Positions 37,437 to 46,774 of a DNA stretch of 63,677 bases are shown one piece after another; the stretch's first letter is position 1; every line of letters starts with the position of its first letter. Origin of the DNA: an uncultured Helicobacter sp. (GTDB lineage Bacteria; Campylobacterota; Campylobacteria; Campylobacterales; Helicobacteraceae). The translations under genes were made by a program, and so were the position numbers. Below the pieces are notes generated by a model. That model did not search any database. It worked only from the letters and a program-made list of their open reading frames with translations, and was not told the DNA's origin. The stretch is taken from NCBI GenBank assembly GCA_949287835.1, contig CASEHV010000030.1:1-63677 (forward strand), read 5' to 3'.

Positions 37437-38225
37437 ATGAATGAAGTTATATCCGTTAGGAATGTCTCTAAAATATATGAAAATGCAAATAGAGCTTTGG
37501 AAGATATTAGCTTTTCGCTAAGTAGTGGAAACATTATGGGGCTACTCGGCAGAAACGGCGGAGGAAAAACTACGTTAATTAAGATTATTAATTCAATGAT
37601 TTCAGAATACTCTGGCGAAATTTATCTTTTTGGTGAGAATCTAAAAAATAAATCCATGCTTACATTTTTTAAGCAACATATTGCATATTTGCCAGATAAA
37701 GATTATTTATACACGAATATAACACCAAAGGAGATGGCTAGATTTTTTAAAGATTTTTTTCATGACTTCAGAGAAGATAAAGCAGAGAAAATATTTCAGC
37801 AGTTAAATATTAATGCAAATCAAAAAATCTCTACTATGTCAAAGGGGCAAGCAGAAAAAGTTGGCATAGCACTAACTCTTTCAAGAGATGCAAAGCTATA
37901 TATTTTTGATGAGCCATTAGCAGGGGCAGATGTGATTAGTCGTGATGAGATTTTTATCATTATCAGGGAGAATTGCCTAAGTGCTGCGACTATCATAGCA
38001 ACGCACCTTATATCAAGTGTAGAAAATATTCTTGATTGTGCCTTATTTTTAAACACAAAATGTATGGCTTTTGCAAAAAAAGAAGAACTTTTATATGGCT
38101 TTAATACACTGGAGGATAGCTTTCGCTACTATGCACAAAATCATGAGATAAAGCCGCTAAAGCAAGTAGTGCAAGTTCAAGGCATGCAAGACATAGAAAA
38201 CAAGGATATTTTAGATGAAAAATAA
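37437..38225 (+). CDS. ABC transporter ATP-binding protein
   Basis: 262 residues. Walker A GRNGGGKT at 38-45, signature MSKGQAEKVGIAL (variant of LSGGQ), Walker B LYIFDEPLAG and switch His in IATHL. Resembles the YtrB/GntR-associated class of ATPases paired with a six-helix permease. The 3' end overlaps the permease by 11 nt. Substrate unknown. Confidence 0.88.
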   Translation: MNEVISVRNVSKIYENANRALEDISFSLSSGNIMGLLGRNGGGKTTLIKIINSMISEYSGEIYLFGENLKNKSMLTFFKQHIAYLPDKDYLYTNITPKEMARFFKDFFHDFREDKAEKIFQQLNINANQKISTMSKGQAEKVGIALTLSRDAKLYIFDEPLAGADVISRDEIFIIIRENCLSAATIIATHLISSVENILDCALFLNTKCMAFAKKEELLYGFNTLEDSFRYYAQNHEIKPLKQVVQVQGMQDIENKDILDEK

Positions 38226-38958
38226 TGATTTTGTTAATGCTTTTAAGATTTTTAAGCATGAGTTTTTAATGTCAAGGGCTATGGTGATTCTATCCATAGC
38301 CCTTCTTGCCTTTATCGGAATGCTATCTTTAGCTATTAATAACAATTCTGGCGACCTTGCCCTGACGTCTCTTATATTAATATGCTTTTTTGCCTTTGGT
38401 GTGCTTGTGGTTACATATTTCATCGTTGCAATCATTAGCTTTTATCACGGCGTATTTGGTAAAAATGCCTATCTAACGCACTCGCTACCTGTGGGTATAG
38501 ATTCTATCATTCTATCTAAGATTTTTGTTTTTACATTTTGGGGTGCTGTGATTATATTTGAGTTTTGCTTGTTTGCGATATGTCTTGCTGGGTTAAATAG
38601 ATATACAGATTCTGGCTTCTCATATTTATACAGAGAGCTAGGGGGAATGGATGGAATCATAAAAACTATTGTATTTTATCTATTTTCTTTATTAAATGAA
38701 ATCATTTATGTATTTATGATTGTAGCCATAGTGCATAGAAAGAAATCATGGACCCTCGTGTATGGCATAGTTATATATTTTGCAATTAAGATTCTAATCA
38801 TTCTTATCTATGTTTTCTTCATATATAACATTATTTCAAATGGTATTTCTATGGAGTTCTTCACTGGCTATTATATGTTTATAGTATCTATTATTATTCT
38901 CTCATTGATATTTTATTTTATAACGCGATATATTATTACTAGAAAGCTTGTGTTGTAG
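38215..38958 (+). CDS. ABC-type membrane permease subunit
   Basis: 247 residues with about six hydrophobic helices and the pattern FYHGVFGKNAYLTHSLPVG, found in ABC-2-like permeases fused in operon with short ATPases. Translationally coupled to the ATPase gene. No binding protein is present, so export or lipid/peptide handling is more likely than import. Confidence 0.78.
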   Translation: MKNNDFVNAFKIFKHEFLMSRAMVILSIALLAFIGMLSLAINNNSGDLALTSLILICFFAFGVLVVTYFIVAIISFYHGVFGKNAYLTHSLPVGIDSIILSKIFVFTFWGAVIIFEFCLFAICLAGLNRYTDSGFSYLYRELGGMDGIIKTIVFYLFSLLNEIIYVFMIVAIVHRKKSWTLVYGIVIYFAIKILIILIYVFFIYNIISNGISMEFFTGYYMFIVSIIILSLIFYFITRYIITRKLVL

Positions 38959-39048
38959 ATGATTTTTATAAAGCCTAATGTTTAATTTTAGACTACATTA
39001 AATTCTTATATTACTGCTACAATTCCACATATAACAAAAAGGAAAAAT

Positions 39049-39516
39049 ATGAGAATCATCGAGGGAAATATTGCCCTAGAGGGTAATGAACGCATAGCTA
39101 TATTATGCAGTCGTTTTAATAGTATGGTTACAGATAAGCTAGTAGAGGGTGCTAGAGATTGCTTTTTGCGACACGGTGGGCTAGATGAGAATCTAGCACT
39201 TATAAAAGTGCCGGGGGCATTCGAGCTGCCATTCATGCTAGAGAAGATTCTAGCAAGTGGCGATTATGATGGCGTATGTGTTTTGGGTGCGATTATCCGC
39301 GGCGGCACACCGCATTTTGATTATGTAGCAGCGGAGGCTACAAAGGGCATAGCAAATGTTACGCTAAAATATAGCGGTGCAGTTAGCTTTGGTGTGCTAA
39401 CCACAGATGGCATCGAGCAGGCACTAGATAGAGCGGGACTAAAGGTAGGCAATAAAGGCTTTGAGGCTATGGCTAGTCTCATCGAGCTACTAAATGTATA
39501 CAGGCAGCTAGACTGA
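39049..39516 (+). CDS. ribH: 6,7-dimethyl-8-ribityllumazine synthase
   Basis: 155 residues, penultimate step of riboflavin synthesis. The motifs [23 protein letters not shown] and [22 protein letters not shown] are conserved; Gly replaces the common Glu in IRGETPH. Stop overlaps the nusB start by 1 nt. Confidence 0.96.
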   Translation: MRIIEGNIALEGNERIAILCSRFNSMVTDKLVEGARDCFLRHGGLDENLALIKVPGAFELPFMLEKILASGDYDGVCVLGAIIRGGTPHFDYVAAEATKGIANVTLKYSGAVSFGVLTTDGIEQALDRAGLKVGNKGFEAMASLIELLNVYRQLD

Positions 39517-40223
39517 TGGCTACACGGCAGGACGCCAGAGCGGCAGTCATTCAGATTCTATACGCACTTGAGTTAGGGAATGATTCCATGCTTGGCTACT
39601 CTAAGGACTTTTTAGCAGAGCAGAAAATCATTAATAAACAAGCCGAGTTTGCCCTCTCACTGCTACATGGCGTGTGTGAAAATGAGAGATTCATACTAGA
39701 GGTGATGAATATTTTTTTGAAAACATGGGATATAGAGCGGCTGGGTGTTGTTGAAAAAAATATTTTGAAATTAGGAATCTATGAGATTCTCTACACGCAG
39801 ACAGAGCGACCCATAATCATCAATGAGGCAATAGAGCTAACCAAAGACTTTAATGTCGCCGATGCTTCAAGGCTTGTAAATGGTGTGCTAGATTCTATAT
39901 CTAAAAGCGATAAGGCAGACATTGAGCAAAAGGTAAAAGAGCGACAAGAGGCAAAAAAAGAGGAGAGGAAACATGAAAAGAATACTAAGGATAATCATAA
40001 GGGAAGTCATAAGAAGAATTTTAAGAAAGATTCTATAAAAGGACGCAGGGGCAAAGATTCTAAAAAATCTGAGGGTAAAATGGATATTAAAGGCAGAGGG
40101 AAAGATTCTAAAGATTCTTCGGCAAGCCTTGCGAATGACAACTCCACCGTCATGTTGAGCGGTAGCGAAACATCTTTTAAGCGGAATTTAGATTCTAAAG
40201 ATTCCAAAAAGGAGGCTAAATGA
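39516..40223 (+). CDS. nusB: Transcription antitermination protein NusB with a long invaded tail
   Basis: 235 residues against about 130-140 in the family. Residues 1-135 are a normal NusB helical domain (TRQDARAAVIQILYALE, ERPIIINEAIELTKDFN, RLVNGVLDSI). Residues 145-235 are Lys/Ser/Asp-rich and carry two in-frame palindromic repeat copies: residues about 199-209 (KDSSASLAND, from 40112-40139) and 211-221 (TVMLSGSETSF, from 40149-40175). NusB acts with NusE in rRNA antitermination; the tail is outside the known fold. Coupled to ribH and pyrF (4-nt overlap). Confidence 0.93.
   Translation: MATRQDARAAVIQILYALELGNDSMLGYSKDFLAEQKIINKQAEFALSLLHGVCENERFILEVMNIFLKTWDIERLGVVEKNILKLGIYEILYTQTERPIIINEAIELTKDFNVADASRLVNGVLDSISKSDKADIEQKVKERQEAKKEERKHEKNTKDNHKGSHKKNFKKDSIKGRRGKDSKKSEGKMDIKGRGKDSKDSSASLANDNSTVMLSGSETSFKRNLDSKDSKKEAK
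40112..40175. repeat. Palindromic repeats inside nusB
   Basis: 40112-40139 is an inverted ATTC-type unit, variant in the core; 40149-40175 is an ATGT-type unit with GAGC-GGTA-GCGA. Both are translated in the nusB frame without stops. Confidence 0.8.
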
Positions 40224-40900
40224 AACTCTGCGTAGCGCTAGATATGAATACAAGAGATGAGAATCTAGCCTTAGCAAAAGAGATAGCGGGGCATTTTAGA
40301 CACAAAGATATTTGGCTAAAAGTCGGACTTGCAAGTTTCATTCGCGATGGCAGGGAGTTTGTTTCAGTACTGCAGGATTTAGGATTCCCTATCTTTCTTG
40401 ATTTAAAGCTATATGACATTCCAAACACAATGCTACATGCCATAAGGGAATGCGGCAATATGGGCGTGTATATGATTACCATTCATGCAAGTAGCGGGAG
40501 TGTGGCGATGAGGGAGATTGCTAGGCTAAATATGAGTATGAAAATCATTGCTGTTAGTATTCTAACTAGCTTTGACAATGAGGGTTGCACTGCGATATAT
40601 AATGATTCCATTCCACGCGTGGCATTAAACATGGCAAAGATGGTGCATGAAAGTGGGCTAGATGGACTTGTATGCTCCCTAGATGAGATTGAGATTATCA
40701 AGTCAGTTTCGCCCTCACTCCTTGCAATCACGCCAGCTATAAGGCTAGATTCTAAAAGTGATGACCAAAAGCGCGTAGCGAATGTAAAAAGCGCTAAAGA
40801 GCTAGGCAGTGATTTTATCGTCATGGGCAGACCCATTTATGAGTCGCAAGATAGGCTTAAAGTGCTAGATAGAATCTTTAGCGATATGGCAGATGAATAG
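40220..40900 (+). CDS. pyrF: Orotidine 5'-phosphate decarboxylase
   Basis: 226 residues. LCVALDMNTRDENLALA, the catalytic lysine region FLDLKLYDIPNTM, and IVMGRPIYES at the phosphate site. Last step of UMP synthesis. Starts 4 nt inside nusB and ends 8 nt inside the next gene. Confidence 0.95.
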   Translation: MKLCVALDMNTRDENLALAKEIAGHFRHKDIWLKVGLASFIRDGREFVSVLQDLGFPIFLDLKLYDIPNTMLHAIRECGNMGVYMITIHASSGSVAMREIARLNMSMKIIAVSILTSFDNEGCTAIYNDSIPRVALNMAKMVHESGLDGLVCSLDEIEIIKSVSPSLLAITPAIRLDSKSDDQKRVANVKSAKELGSDFIVMGRPIYESQDRLKVLDRIFSDMADE

Positions 40901-41855
40901 GATATTTCGTAGCTTAGATTCTAGCCTAAGCATTTATAGCGAGAGATACAAGCAGGGCTATCATTCAAAAAGCATGGGGGCATATACCGAGAGTATGCTA
41001 AAGCATGTTTTCCCCCTGCTTTATGCGAAAACTCATGGAAGTCTCAGTGGCTTTAGTGAATCTTGTCAAGGATTCCATGAGTATTTTCAGCAAAATCTTG
41101 TCTTATTAGAGAGTGGATATTATGAGCGGTTTTGGCAGGGATATTTTGGGGGATGGAATTTTAAGGATATTATAGATTCTAGCGATATTAAAGATTCTTC
41201 GCTTACAGCTCAGAATGACATTGTTGTTTCTAAAAATGACAGCACCTACGTCATGTTGAGGACGAAGTCCGAAACATCTTGTGATAGCAAAGCATCTCTA
41301 AAGAATCTAGATTCCAATAAAACACAAAAAGATTCTTCACATTCACTCAGAATGACAGAGAATCAAGATTGCAAAACCAAAGAATCCAAAACATACAGAA
41401 TCCTAGATATATGCTTTGGTCTTGGCTACAATGCAATGTGTGCGCTGCATAGCGTAAGAGAGTGCGAGATTTACTCACCAGAGCAAGATAGCATAGATTA
41501 TTTACGCGACTTTACATATAGCAATATACCAAAGGCAAAAGAGATTATAGATTCCCTTGCCTCTTGTGGCACTTATACTTGTAAAAATGGCACTATTCAC
41601 TTTCACAGAGGAGATGCACTAGAGTATTTAGAATCTTTCCCAAAGGATTTTTTTGATTTTATCTTTCAGGACCCATTTAGCATAGAGCATAATTCTGAAC
41701 TTTGGAGTAAGGAGTATTTTAGAAAACTCTATGAGATTTCAAAGCAAAATGCACTCATTAGCACATATGCAAAGGCAAGGAGGGCATTAGAAAATGCAAG
41801 AGGAGCAGGATTTAAAACCATGAAATACAAATGGGGGAGTATTTTTTATAAGTAG
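40893..41855 (+). CDS. MnmC-type tRNA methyltransferase domain protein with repeat insertion
   Basis: 320 residues. The C-terminal half carries YRILDICFGLGYNAM (SAM site, about 168-182) and FDFIFQDPFSIEHNSELWS, the DUF752/MnmC2 pattern; such enzymes complete mnm5(s2)U in tRNA wobble positions. No oxidase domain is present, as in MnmD-like proteins. Between the N-terminal part (to residue 93) and the SAM domain lies an insertion of about 70 residues containing three palindrome units (KDSSLTAQND, YVMLRTKSETS, KDSSHSLRMT). If the insertion is ignored, the length matches a single-domain enzyme. Confidence 0.8.
   Translation: MNRIFRSLDSSLSIYSERYKQGYHSKSMGAYTESMLKHVFPLLYAKTHGSLSGFSESCQGFHEYFQQNLVLLESGYYERFWQGYFGGWNFKDIIDSSDIKDSSLTAQNDIVVSKNDSTYVMLRTKSETSCDSKASLKNLDSNKTQKDSSHSLRMTENQDCKTKESKTYRILDICFGLGYNAMCALHSVRECEIYSPEQDSIDYLRDFTYSNIPKAKEIIDSLASCGTYTCKNGTIHFHRGDALEYLESFPKDFFDFIFQDPFSIEHNSELWSKEYFRKLYEISKQNALISTYAKARRALENARGAGFKTMKYKWGSIFYK
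41192..41356. repeat. Palindromic repeats inside the mnmC-like gene
   Basis: Units at 41192-41219 (ATTC type, inverted, GAGCT/AGCGA stem), 41250-41279 (ATGT type with GAGGAC-GAA-GTCCGA, four compensating inner pairs) and 41330-41356 (ATTC type, inverted). All are read in frame. Confidence 0.82.
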
Positions 41856-41872
41856 CAAAGTATTATTTAAGA

Positions 41873-42673
41873 TTATCTATCTTTTTCTAATATCTTCACA
41901 ATCTCCTTACACACAGAATCTAACTCTTTTTCTTTATCTTTTAATATTTCTTCTTTGTTGCTAGTATCTTTGGAATCTAGCTTTTCCTCAAGCACACGCA
42001 TACGTAGCAATAGATACTCAAACATTTTTTTATCAATGTCGGGTAGCTTTATGGTGGTAGGTTTTTTAGCCATCTGTTCTTTATTAATGATTCTAGCTGG
42101 GATTCCAACGGCGGTGGCATTATCTGGCACATCTTTTGTAACCACAGAGTTTGCGCCAATCTTTGCATTTTCGCCGATGACTATATCACCTAGCACCTTT
42201 GCACCTGCACCTATGATGACATTATTTAGCACCGTTGGATGCCGCTTTGTTTTCTCAAGGCTAACGCCGCCTAGACTTACCCCTTGATATATCGTTACAT
42301 CATTGCCGATTTGTACGGTTTCGCCGATGACTATGCCTATGCCATGGTCGATAAAGACACGTCTACCTACAAATGCGGCTGGGTGAAGGTCTATGTTTGT
42401 GATAAACTGCGTTATGCCCATGATGATTCTACCTAGTGCCTTAAAGCCACTTTTATAAAGTCTGTGTGCTATGCGATGATGCACTATTGCAATCAAGCCC
42501 GGGTAATTAAAAAATAGCTCTAAAAAGCCGCCAAAAGCTGGGTCCCTCTTAGCTGGAACGCTAAAGTCCTCTTTTATTTGCTGCCAAAGCGGGAGAGATT
42601 CTTTATGCACAATATTATTGTTAGAATCTACCTTTGTTTCATGTTTTGCATATCTGTCATGTAAGGAATCCAT
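41873..42673 (-). CDS. cysE: Serine O-acetyltransferase CysE with extended C-terminus
   Basis: 266 residues. Left-handed beta-helix core with catalytic His in DHGIGIVIGE and NDVTIYQGVSLGG. Makes O-acetylserine for cysteine synthesis. About 60 residues after the hexapeptide repeats (RMRVLEEKLDSKDTSNKEEIL...) form a predicted coiled coil, longer than typical. The N-terminal hexamerisation helices are reduced. 10 nt after purH. Confidence 0.93.
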   Translation of the reverse strand: MDSLHDRYAKHETKVDSNNNIVHKESLPLWQQIKEDFSVPAKRDPAFGGFLELFFNYPGLIAIVHHRIAHRLYKSGFKALGRIIMGITQFITNIDLHPAAFVGRRVFIDHGIGIVIGETVQIGNDVTIYQGVSLGGVSLEKTKRHPTVLNNVIIGAGAKVLGDIVIGENAKIGANSVVTKDVPDNATAVGIPARIINKEQMAKKPTTIKLPDIDKKMFEYLLLRMRVLEEKLDSKDTSNKEEILKDKEKELDSVCKEIVKILEKDR

Positions 42674-42682
42674 AACTTCCTC

Positions 42683-44212
42683 TTAGTGTAGAAAATGTCG
42701 TCTGCCAGAGAAATATAGGGCAATATCATTCTCATTAGCACATTCTATTACCTCATCATCGCGAATGCTACCACCAGGCTCTATAATGGCAGATACCCCG
42801 ATACTAGCGGCTAACTCTATGCTATCTTTAAATGGGAAAAATGCCTCACTAGCCATAGATGAGCCTTTTAAATCCACTCCCATTTGCTCTGCCTTTCTAA
42901 TAGCGGCATGCGCGGCATCAACGCGGCTAGTCATACCCATGCCAATGCCTAAAAGTGTAGAATCTTTTACAAAAGTAATGCAGTTTGACTTAGTAAAAGC
43001 CGCAATTTTATAGGCTATCTCTAAATCCCGTTTGTCCTCTACCCCCCTTTTGCTTACTAGCTTAGAATCTAGCACCTCTCTATCCTCTAAAAAATCGCTA
43101 CTTTGATATACAAAGCCTCCCTCAATGCGTTTAAAATCATGGCTATCTCTTAGACTAAATAATCTATCCCCATCTCCGAAGACAAAGATTTTTAGTCGCT
43201 TTTTATTTGCAAATCTCTCAAGTACCCCATGCTCTACCCCCGCTACCACTAGCACCTCGACATAGCTTTTTAGCACCTCCTCTGCTAGATTCTCATCTAA
43301 GATTCCATTAATGGCGACAACGCCCCCATAGGCACTAACGCTATCGCATCTAAATGCCTCCCTGTAAGCCTCAAGCAAAGAATCTCTCATAGAAAAGCCA
43401 CATGGATTCCCATGTTTTATAATACACACGCATTTAGCGCTTCCAAAGGCAGTCGCTATCTTTATGGCTGCATTCATATCTGTTAGGTTATTAAAACTAG
43501 CCTCGCCTTTTAGTGCCTTAAAATGCAAACTATAAGCATTGCCAAACTCATATAATGCCCCACTTTGGTGCGGATTCTCTCCATAGCGGGTATCTAGCAC
43601 CTTTTTGCCATAGATGAATTTCATATCTTCGCATGAAAATTTCTTTGTCATATAGTTTGCGATAATGCAATCATATTTAGCAGTATGGCTAAATGCCTTT
43701 GCCATGAGGGAGGCTCTAAAATCAAGGCTAGATTCCCCGCTTCTTAGAATCTCTATCACTCTATCATAGTCATCACTATCCACGACTACTAGCACATCTT
43801 TAAAATTCTTAGCCCCAGCACGAATAAGGCTAGGTCCCCCTATGTCGATATTCTCTATAATCTCATCAAAATCCTCTGTCCTCTCAATAGTCTGTGCAAA
43901 AGGATAGAGATTCACACACACTAGATTTATATTGTAGATTCCATGCTCTAGTGCGACTTTCATATCTTTATCCCTGCGGTATAAGATTCCGCCATGAATC
44001 TTTGGGTGCAGTGTCTTTACTCTGCCATCAAACATCTCATTAGCACCTGTATAGCTGCTTACCTCTATGCTCTCTATGCCACTATTTTCTAGGAATGTTC
44101 GCGTCCCCCCTGTGCTTAGAATCTTATATCCAAGAGAGATTAGCTCTTTTGCAAAAATATCTATGCGACTTTTATCACTAACGCTTAGTAATGCGTATTT
44201 CTCATTCATCAT
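42683..44212 (-). CDS. purH: Bifunctional AICAR transformylase / IMP cyclohydrolase
   Basis: 509 residues. N-terminal MGS-like cyclohydrolase domain (LLSVSDKSRIDIFAKEL, GGTRTFLENSG, HPKIHGGILYRR) and C-terminal transformylase (RYGENPHQSGALY, CIIKHGNPCGF). Last two steps of IMP synthesis. Full length. Confidence 0.97.
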   Translation of the reverse strand: MMNEKYALLSVSDKSRIDIFAKELISLGYKILSTGGTRTFLENSGIESIEVSSYTGANEMFDGRVKTLHPKIHGGILYRRDKDMKVALEHGIYNINLVCVNLYPFAQTIERTEDFDEIIENIDIGGPSLIRAGAKNFKDVLVVVDSDDYDRVIEILRSGESSLDFRASLMAKAFSHTAKYDCIIANYMTKKFSCEDMKFIYGKKVLDTRYGENPHQSGALYEFGNAYSLHFKALKGEASFNNLTDMNAAIKIATAFGSAKCVCIIKHGNPCGFSMRDSLLEAYREAFRCDSVSAYGGVVAINGILDENLAEEVLKSYVEVLVVAGVEHGVLERFANKKRLKIFVFGDGDRLFSLRDSHDFKRIEGGFVYQSSDFLEDREVLDSKLVSKRGVEDKRDLEIAYKIAAFTKSNCITFVKDSTLLGIGMGMTSRVDAAHAAIRKAEQMGVDLKGSSMASEAFFPFKDSIELAASIGVSAIIEPGGSIRDDEVIECANENDIALYFSGRRHFLH

Positions 44213-44312
44213 TATCCTTTTAGCTTTGCTTTATGCAATTCTACCTCAAGTTTATTTAGGAATATAAATTGCTTTTTTATGTGAAAAGCCTAACATGGAC
44301 GGAGTGTGCTAT

Positions 44313-46007
44313 ATGGATATAGATACCTCAAATATCGTTGTAGAGAGGATTCCCGTTGCAAAAGATTCTCTAAAATTTGCAGGGATTGATACGAGTTTTA
44401 ATATTACAAATATTATTCCCACAAGTGATGCAGTCGCACAAAAAGAGACCTCACAAGCAGAGATTGATAAAAAAACAGATATGCTAAAGGCATTGCAGAT
44501 TGCAAAGAAAAGTCTAAGCGATGCCATAAGCATTAGCAAGGATATAAAAAGCAATTTTAAAAGCGAAGACAATGATGCCTTTGCCCCACTAGATGATAAC
44601 GCGCTAAAAGAGCGATATGCCCTAGCATTGCAGATAAAAGATATTCTAAATAATGCAAAATATAATGGCAGTGATGCCTTTAGCACGGATTACTCAAGCG
44701 AGGATATAACGCTTGATTTATCAAAAAAGGATTTAAGTGTTTTAAATATTCGCGATGAGCAATCAATCGATAAATTCTCTAAGAATCTAAATGAACTTAG
44801 CACACAAATAGATGAGGCTACAAGGAAACTCCAAGAGCAAATCGACAAGCTACAAAATAGTCGTTGGCTATCAATGGATAAGCTAAAAACCATTAAGCTA
44901 GAGCCAAAGACGCTAGGGCTAAGTAATAATACTCTGCCAAATCTAGCAGATGCTTTAGCACTATTCTCTAGTGCTGGTAATTCTGGCGCTACATCTAAAA
45001 GAGAGGATTCTACTGATAATGCAATAAGCAAGGATTCCAATGCTACCACCCCCACTACTCCTAGCGATGAAACCTCTACTTTGGAATCTAAGTCTGCAGA
45101 CGGGGATAATACGGCTAGTGTAGAATCTAGTGATGTGGCAAATGGGGAAGACTCTAGCGCAAAAACGCAAGAGAGTGCAACAGAATCTAGTGCAGAATCA
45201 AAAGATACAAATGCAGATTCTCAAAATGCCAATGCGACAGGGGTTAGCACAGAAAATAAAGAGGCAGATTCTAATAATGCCACTTCTGCAAATGATACAG
45301 AGAATACAGAATCACAGACAAATACGCAAAACACTAACACAGCACAAACGCCTAGCAGTAAAGCTACAACAGAATCTAACCCAGACAACAAAACAGAAAA
45401 TGCAGAGGCTACCCAAAATCCTGCAAATACAGAATCTAAAAGCGATGAGGCAAATGTAGCCAATGCAGATTCTAATGCTAATACAGAATCTAGCGGCAAC
45501 GCAGAGGCAAATGCGAATACTCAAAACACAGATTCTAATAGCAATGTCGCTTCAAATGCTGCAGAATCTGGTGAGAATGCAAACAATGGCGAAAATGCGC
45601 AATCACAGACAAATACTCAGAATGCTAATGTAGCGCAAACATCTAGCGGTGGAGTGGATTCCACAGATGAAAATGCAAATACAGAATCTAACCAAGACAA
45701 CAAAACAGAAAATGCAGAGGCTACCCAAAATCCTGCAAATACAGAATCTAAGAGTGAAGCAGAAAATGCAGAAACTAAGCAGAACACAGAATCTAGCAAT
45801 GTAGCAACCAATGCAAACCAAAACACAAATGAGAAAAATAATGCAGATTCTAATACTTCTGCAACTAATAATAAAGCACAAAATGCAGAATCCACACAGA
45901 CGACTTCTAGTGCAAATAATGAAGGTCCAATCATAACGCCCACAACTCCTACAAACCTAGCGCCAGATAATAGCCCTGGAAATAATGTAGATGTGTTTGT
46001 GAGCTAA
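44313..46007 (+). CDS. Protein with flagellin-like coiled N-terminus and long Asn/Ser/Glu repeat tail
   Basis: About 564 residues. I place the start at the ATG at 44313 (GGAG 8 nt upstream) rather than the ATG at 44295. Residues 30-190 are helical, with heptad character and a stretch (QIKDILNNAKYNGSDAFS) recalling the D1 region of flagellins; this similarity is weak. Residues about 225-540 are low complexity (N, S, T, A, E, Q), containing two near-identical 71-bp units and many E-S and D-S pairs encoded by GAATCT/GATTCT. There is no signal peptide or membrane segment. A secreted filament-associated or surface protein exported by the flagellar route is possible; unproven. Confidence 0.7.
   Translation: MDIDTSNIVVERIPVAKDSLKFAGIDTSFNITNIIPTSDAVAQKETSQAEIDKKTDMLKALQIAKKSLSDAISISKDIKSNFKSEDNDAFAPLDDNALKERYALALQIKDILNNAKYNGSDAFSTDYSSEDITLDLSKKDLSVLNIRDEQSIDKFSKNLNELSTQIDEATRKLQEQIDKLQNSRWLSMDKLKTIKLEPKTLGLSNNTLPNLADALALFSSAGNSGATSKREDSTDNAISKDSNATTPTTPSDETSTLESKSADGDNTASVESSDVANGEDSSAKTQESATESSAESKDTNADSQNANATGVSTENKEADSNNATSANDTENTESQTNTQNTNTAQTPSSKATTESNPDNKTENAEATQNPANTESKSDEANVANADSNANTESSGNAEANANTQNTDSNSNVASNAAESGENANNGENAQSQTNTQNANVAQTSSGGVDSTDENANTESNQDNKTENAEATQNPANTESKSEAENAETKQNTESSNVATNANQNTNEKNNADSNTSATNNKAQNAESTQTTSSANNEGPIITPTTPTNLAPDNSPGNNVDVFVS
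45369..45751 (+). repeat. Duplicated 71-bp unit in the low-complexity tail
   Basis: 45369-45440 and 45681-45751 differ essentially by one base (CCAGAC versus CAAGAC), encoding TESNPDNKTENAEATQ-type units. The period is 312 bp (104 codons). A second pair (QTNTQN...AQT, about 45312 and 45603) has similar spacing, so a longer segment was duplicated and then diverged. Confidence 0.8.
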
Positions 46008-46021
46008 ATCAAGGAGTTTTT

Positions 46022-46771
46022 GTGAATATCAATCCTCGTTATGTATTGCCAAATCTTTTTACCGCTGCAAGTATATTTATGGGCATGATGGCTATATTCT
46101 CATCTCATAAGGGATTTGTCTATGGTAGCTCTAATTATTTTATAGAGGCTAGCTGGTATGTGCTAATTGCCATGGTGTTAGATGGCTTAGATGGCAGGGT
46201 GGCTAGACTTACCAACACTGAGAGTAAATTTGGCGTTGAATTTGATTCTCTAGCTGATATTGTGTCTTTTGGTGTTGCTCCCTCGATATTAATGTATTTT
46301 TATATCGGATATGAGTTTGGTAGATATGGCATTGCTATTAGCGGTCTTTTTGTCGTGCTGGGGGCTATTAGACTTGCTAGATTTAATATTACTACAAATG
46401 ATACAGAATCTAATTCTTTTATAGGACTTCCTATTCCATCTGCGGCGGCAATATTATCTCTATGGATACTTGTAATGGAGTATCATGATAATTCATTATT
46501 TGGTATTATAGAATTTTTACGTGAAAATCATTACATTTTTTTGATTATAGAATTTCTGGTGGCTATACTTATGGTTAGCAATATCCGCTATCCTAGCTTT
46601 AAGAAAATTAAATGGAATCTAAGATATTTTGTATTGCTATTAATTATGCTAACGCTTGTCATTGCACAAACCTCTCTTAGTCTTTGCGTATTGCTTAGTT
46701 TGTATATTTTGTATGGATTAGTAAGATGGCTTTTTATCGTGGTATTTAAGATTCTATTTAGAAAAGTCTAG
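46022..46771 (+). CDS. pssA: CDP-diacylglycerol-serine O-phosphatidyltransferase
   Basis: 249 residues. The CDP-alcohol phosphotransferase motif is complete: D54, D57-G58, A61-R62, G71, D75, D79. Multiple membrane helices. Makes phosphatidylserine on the way to phosphatidylethanolamine. GTG start with AAGGAG 5 nt upstream. Confidence 0.94.
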   Translation: MNINPRYVLPNLFTAASIFMGMMAIFSSHKGFVYGSSNYFIEASWYVLIAMVLDGLDGRVARLTNTESKFGVEFDSLADIVSFGVAPSILMYFYIGYEFGRYGIAISGLFVVLGAIRLARFNITTNDTESNSFIGLPIPSAAAILSLWILVMEYHDNSLFGIIEFLRENHYIFLIIEFLVAILMVSNIRYPSFKKIKWNLRYFVLLLIMLTLVIAQTSLSLCVLLSLYILYGLVRWLFIVVFKILFRKV

Positions 46772-46774
46772 GGC

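Noticed and set aside
44690-45943. Minus-strand ORFs of 70-125 codons opposite the repeat tail
   Set aside because: Same antisense artefact of low-complexity sequence.
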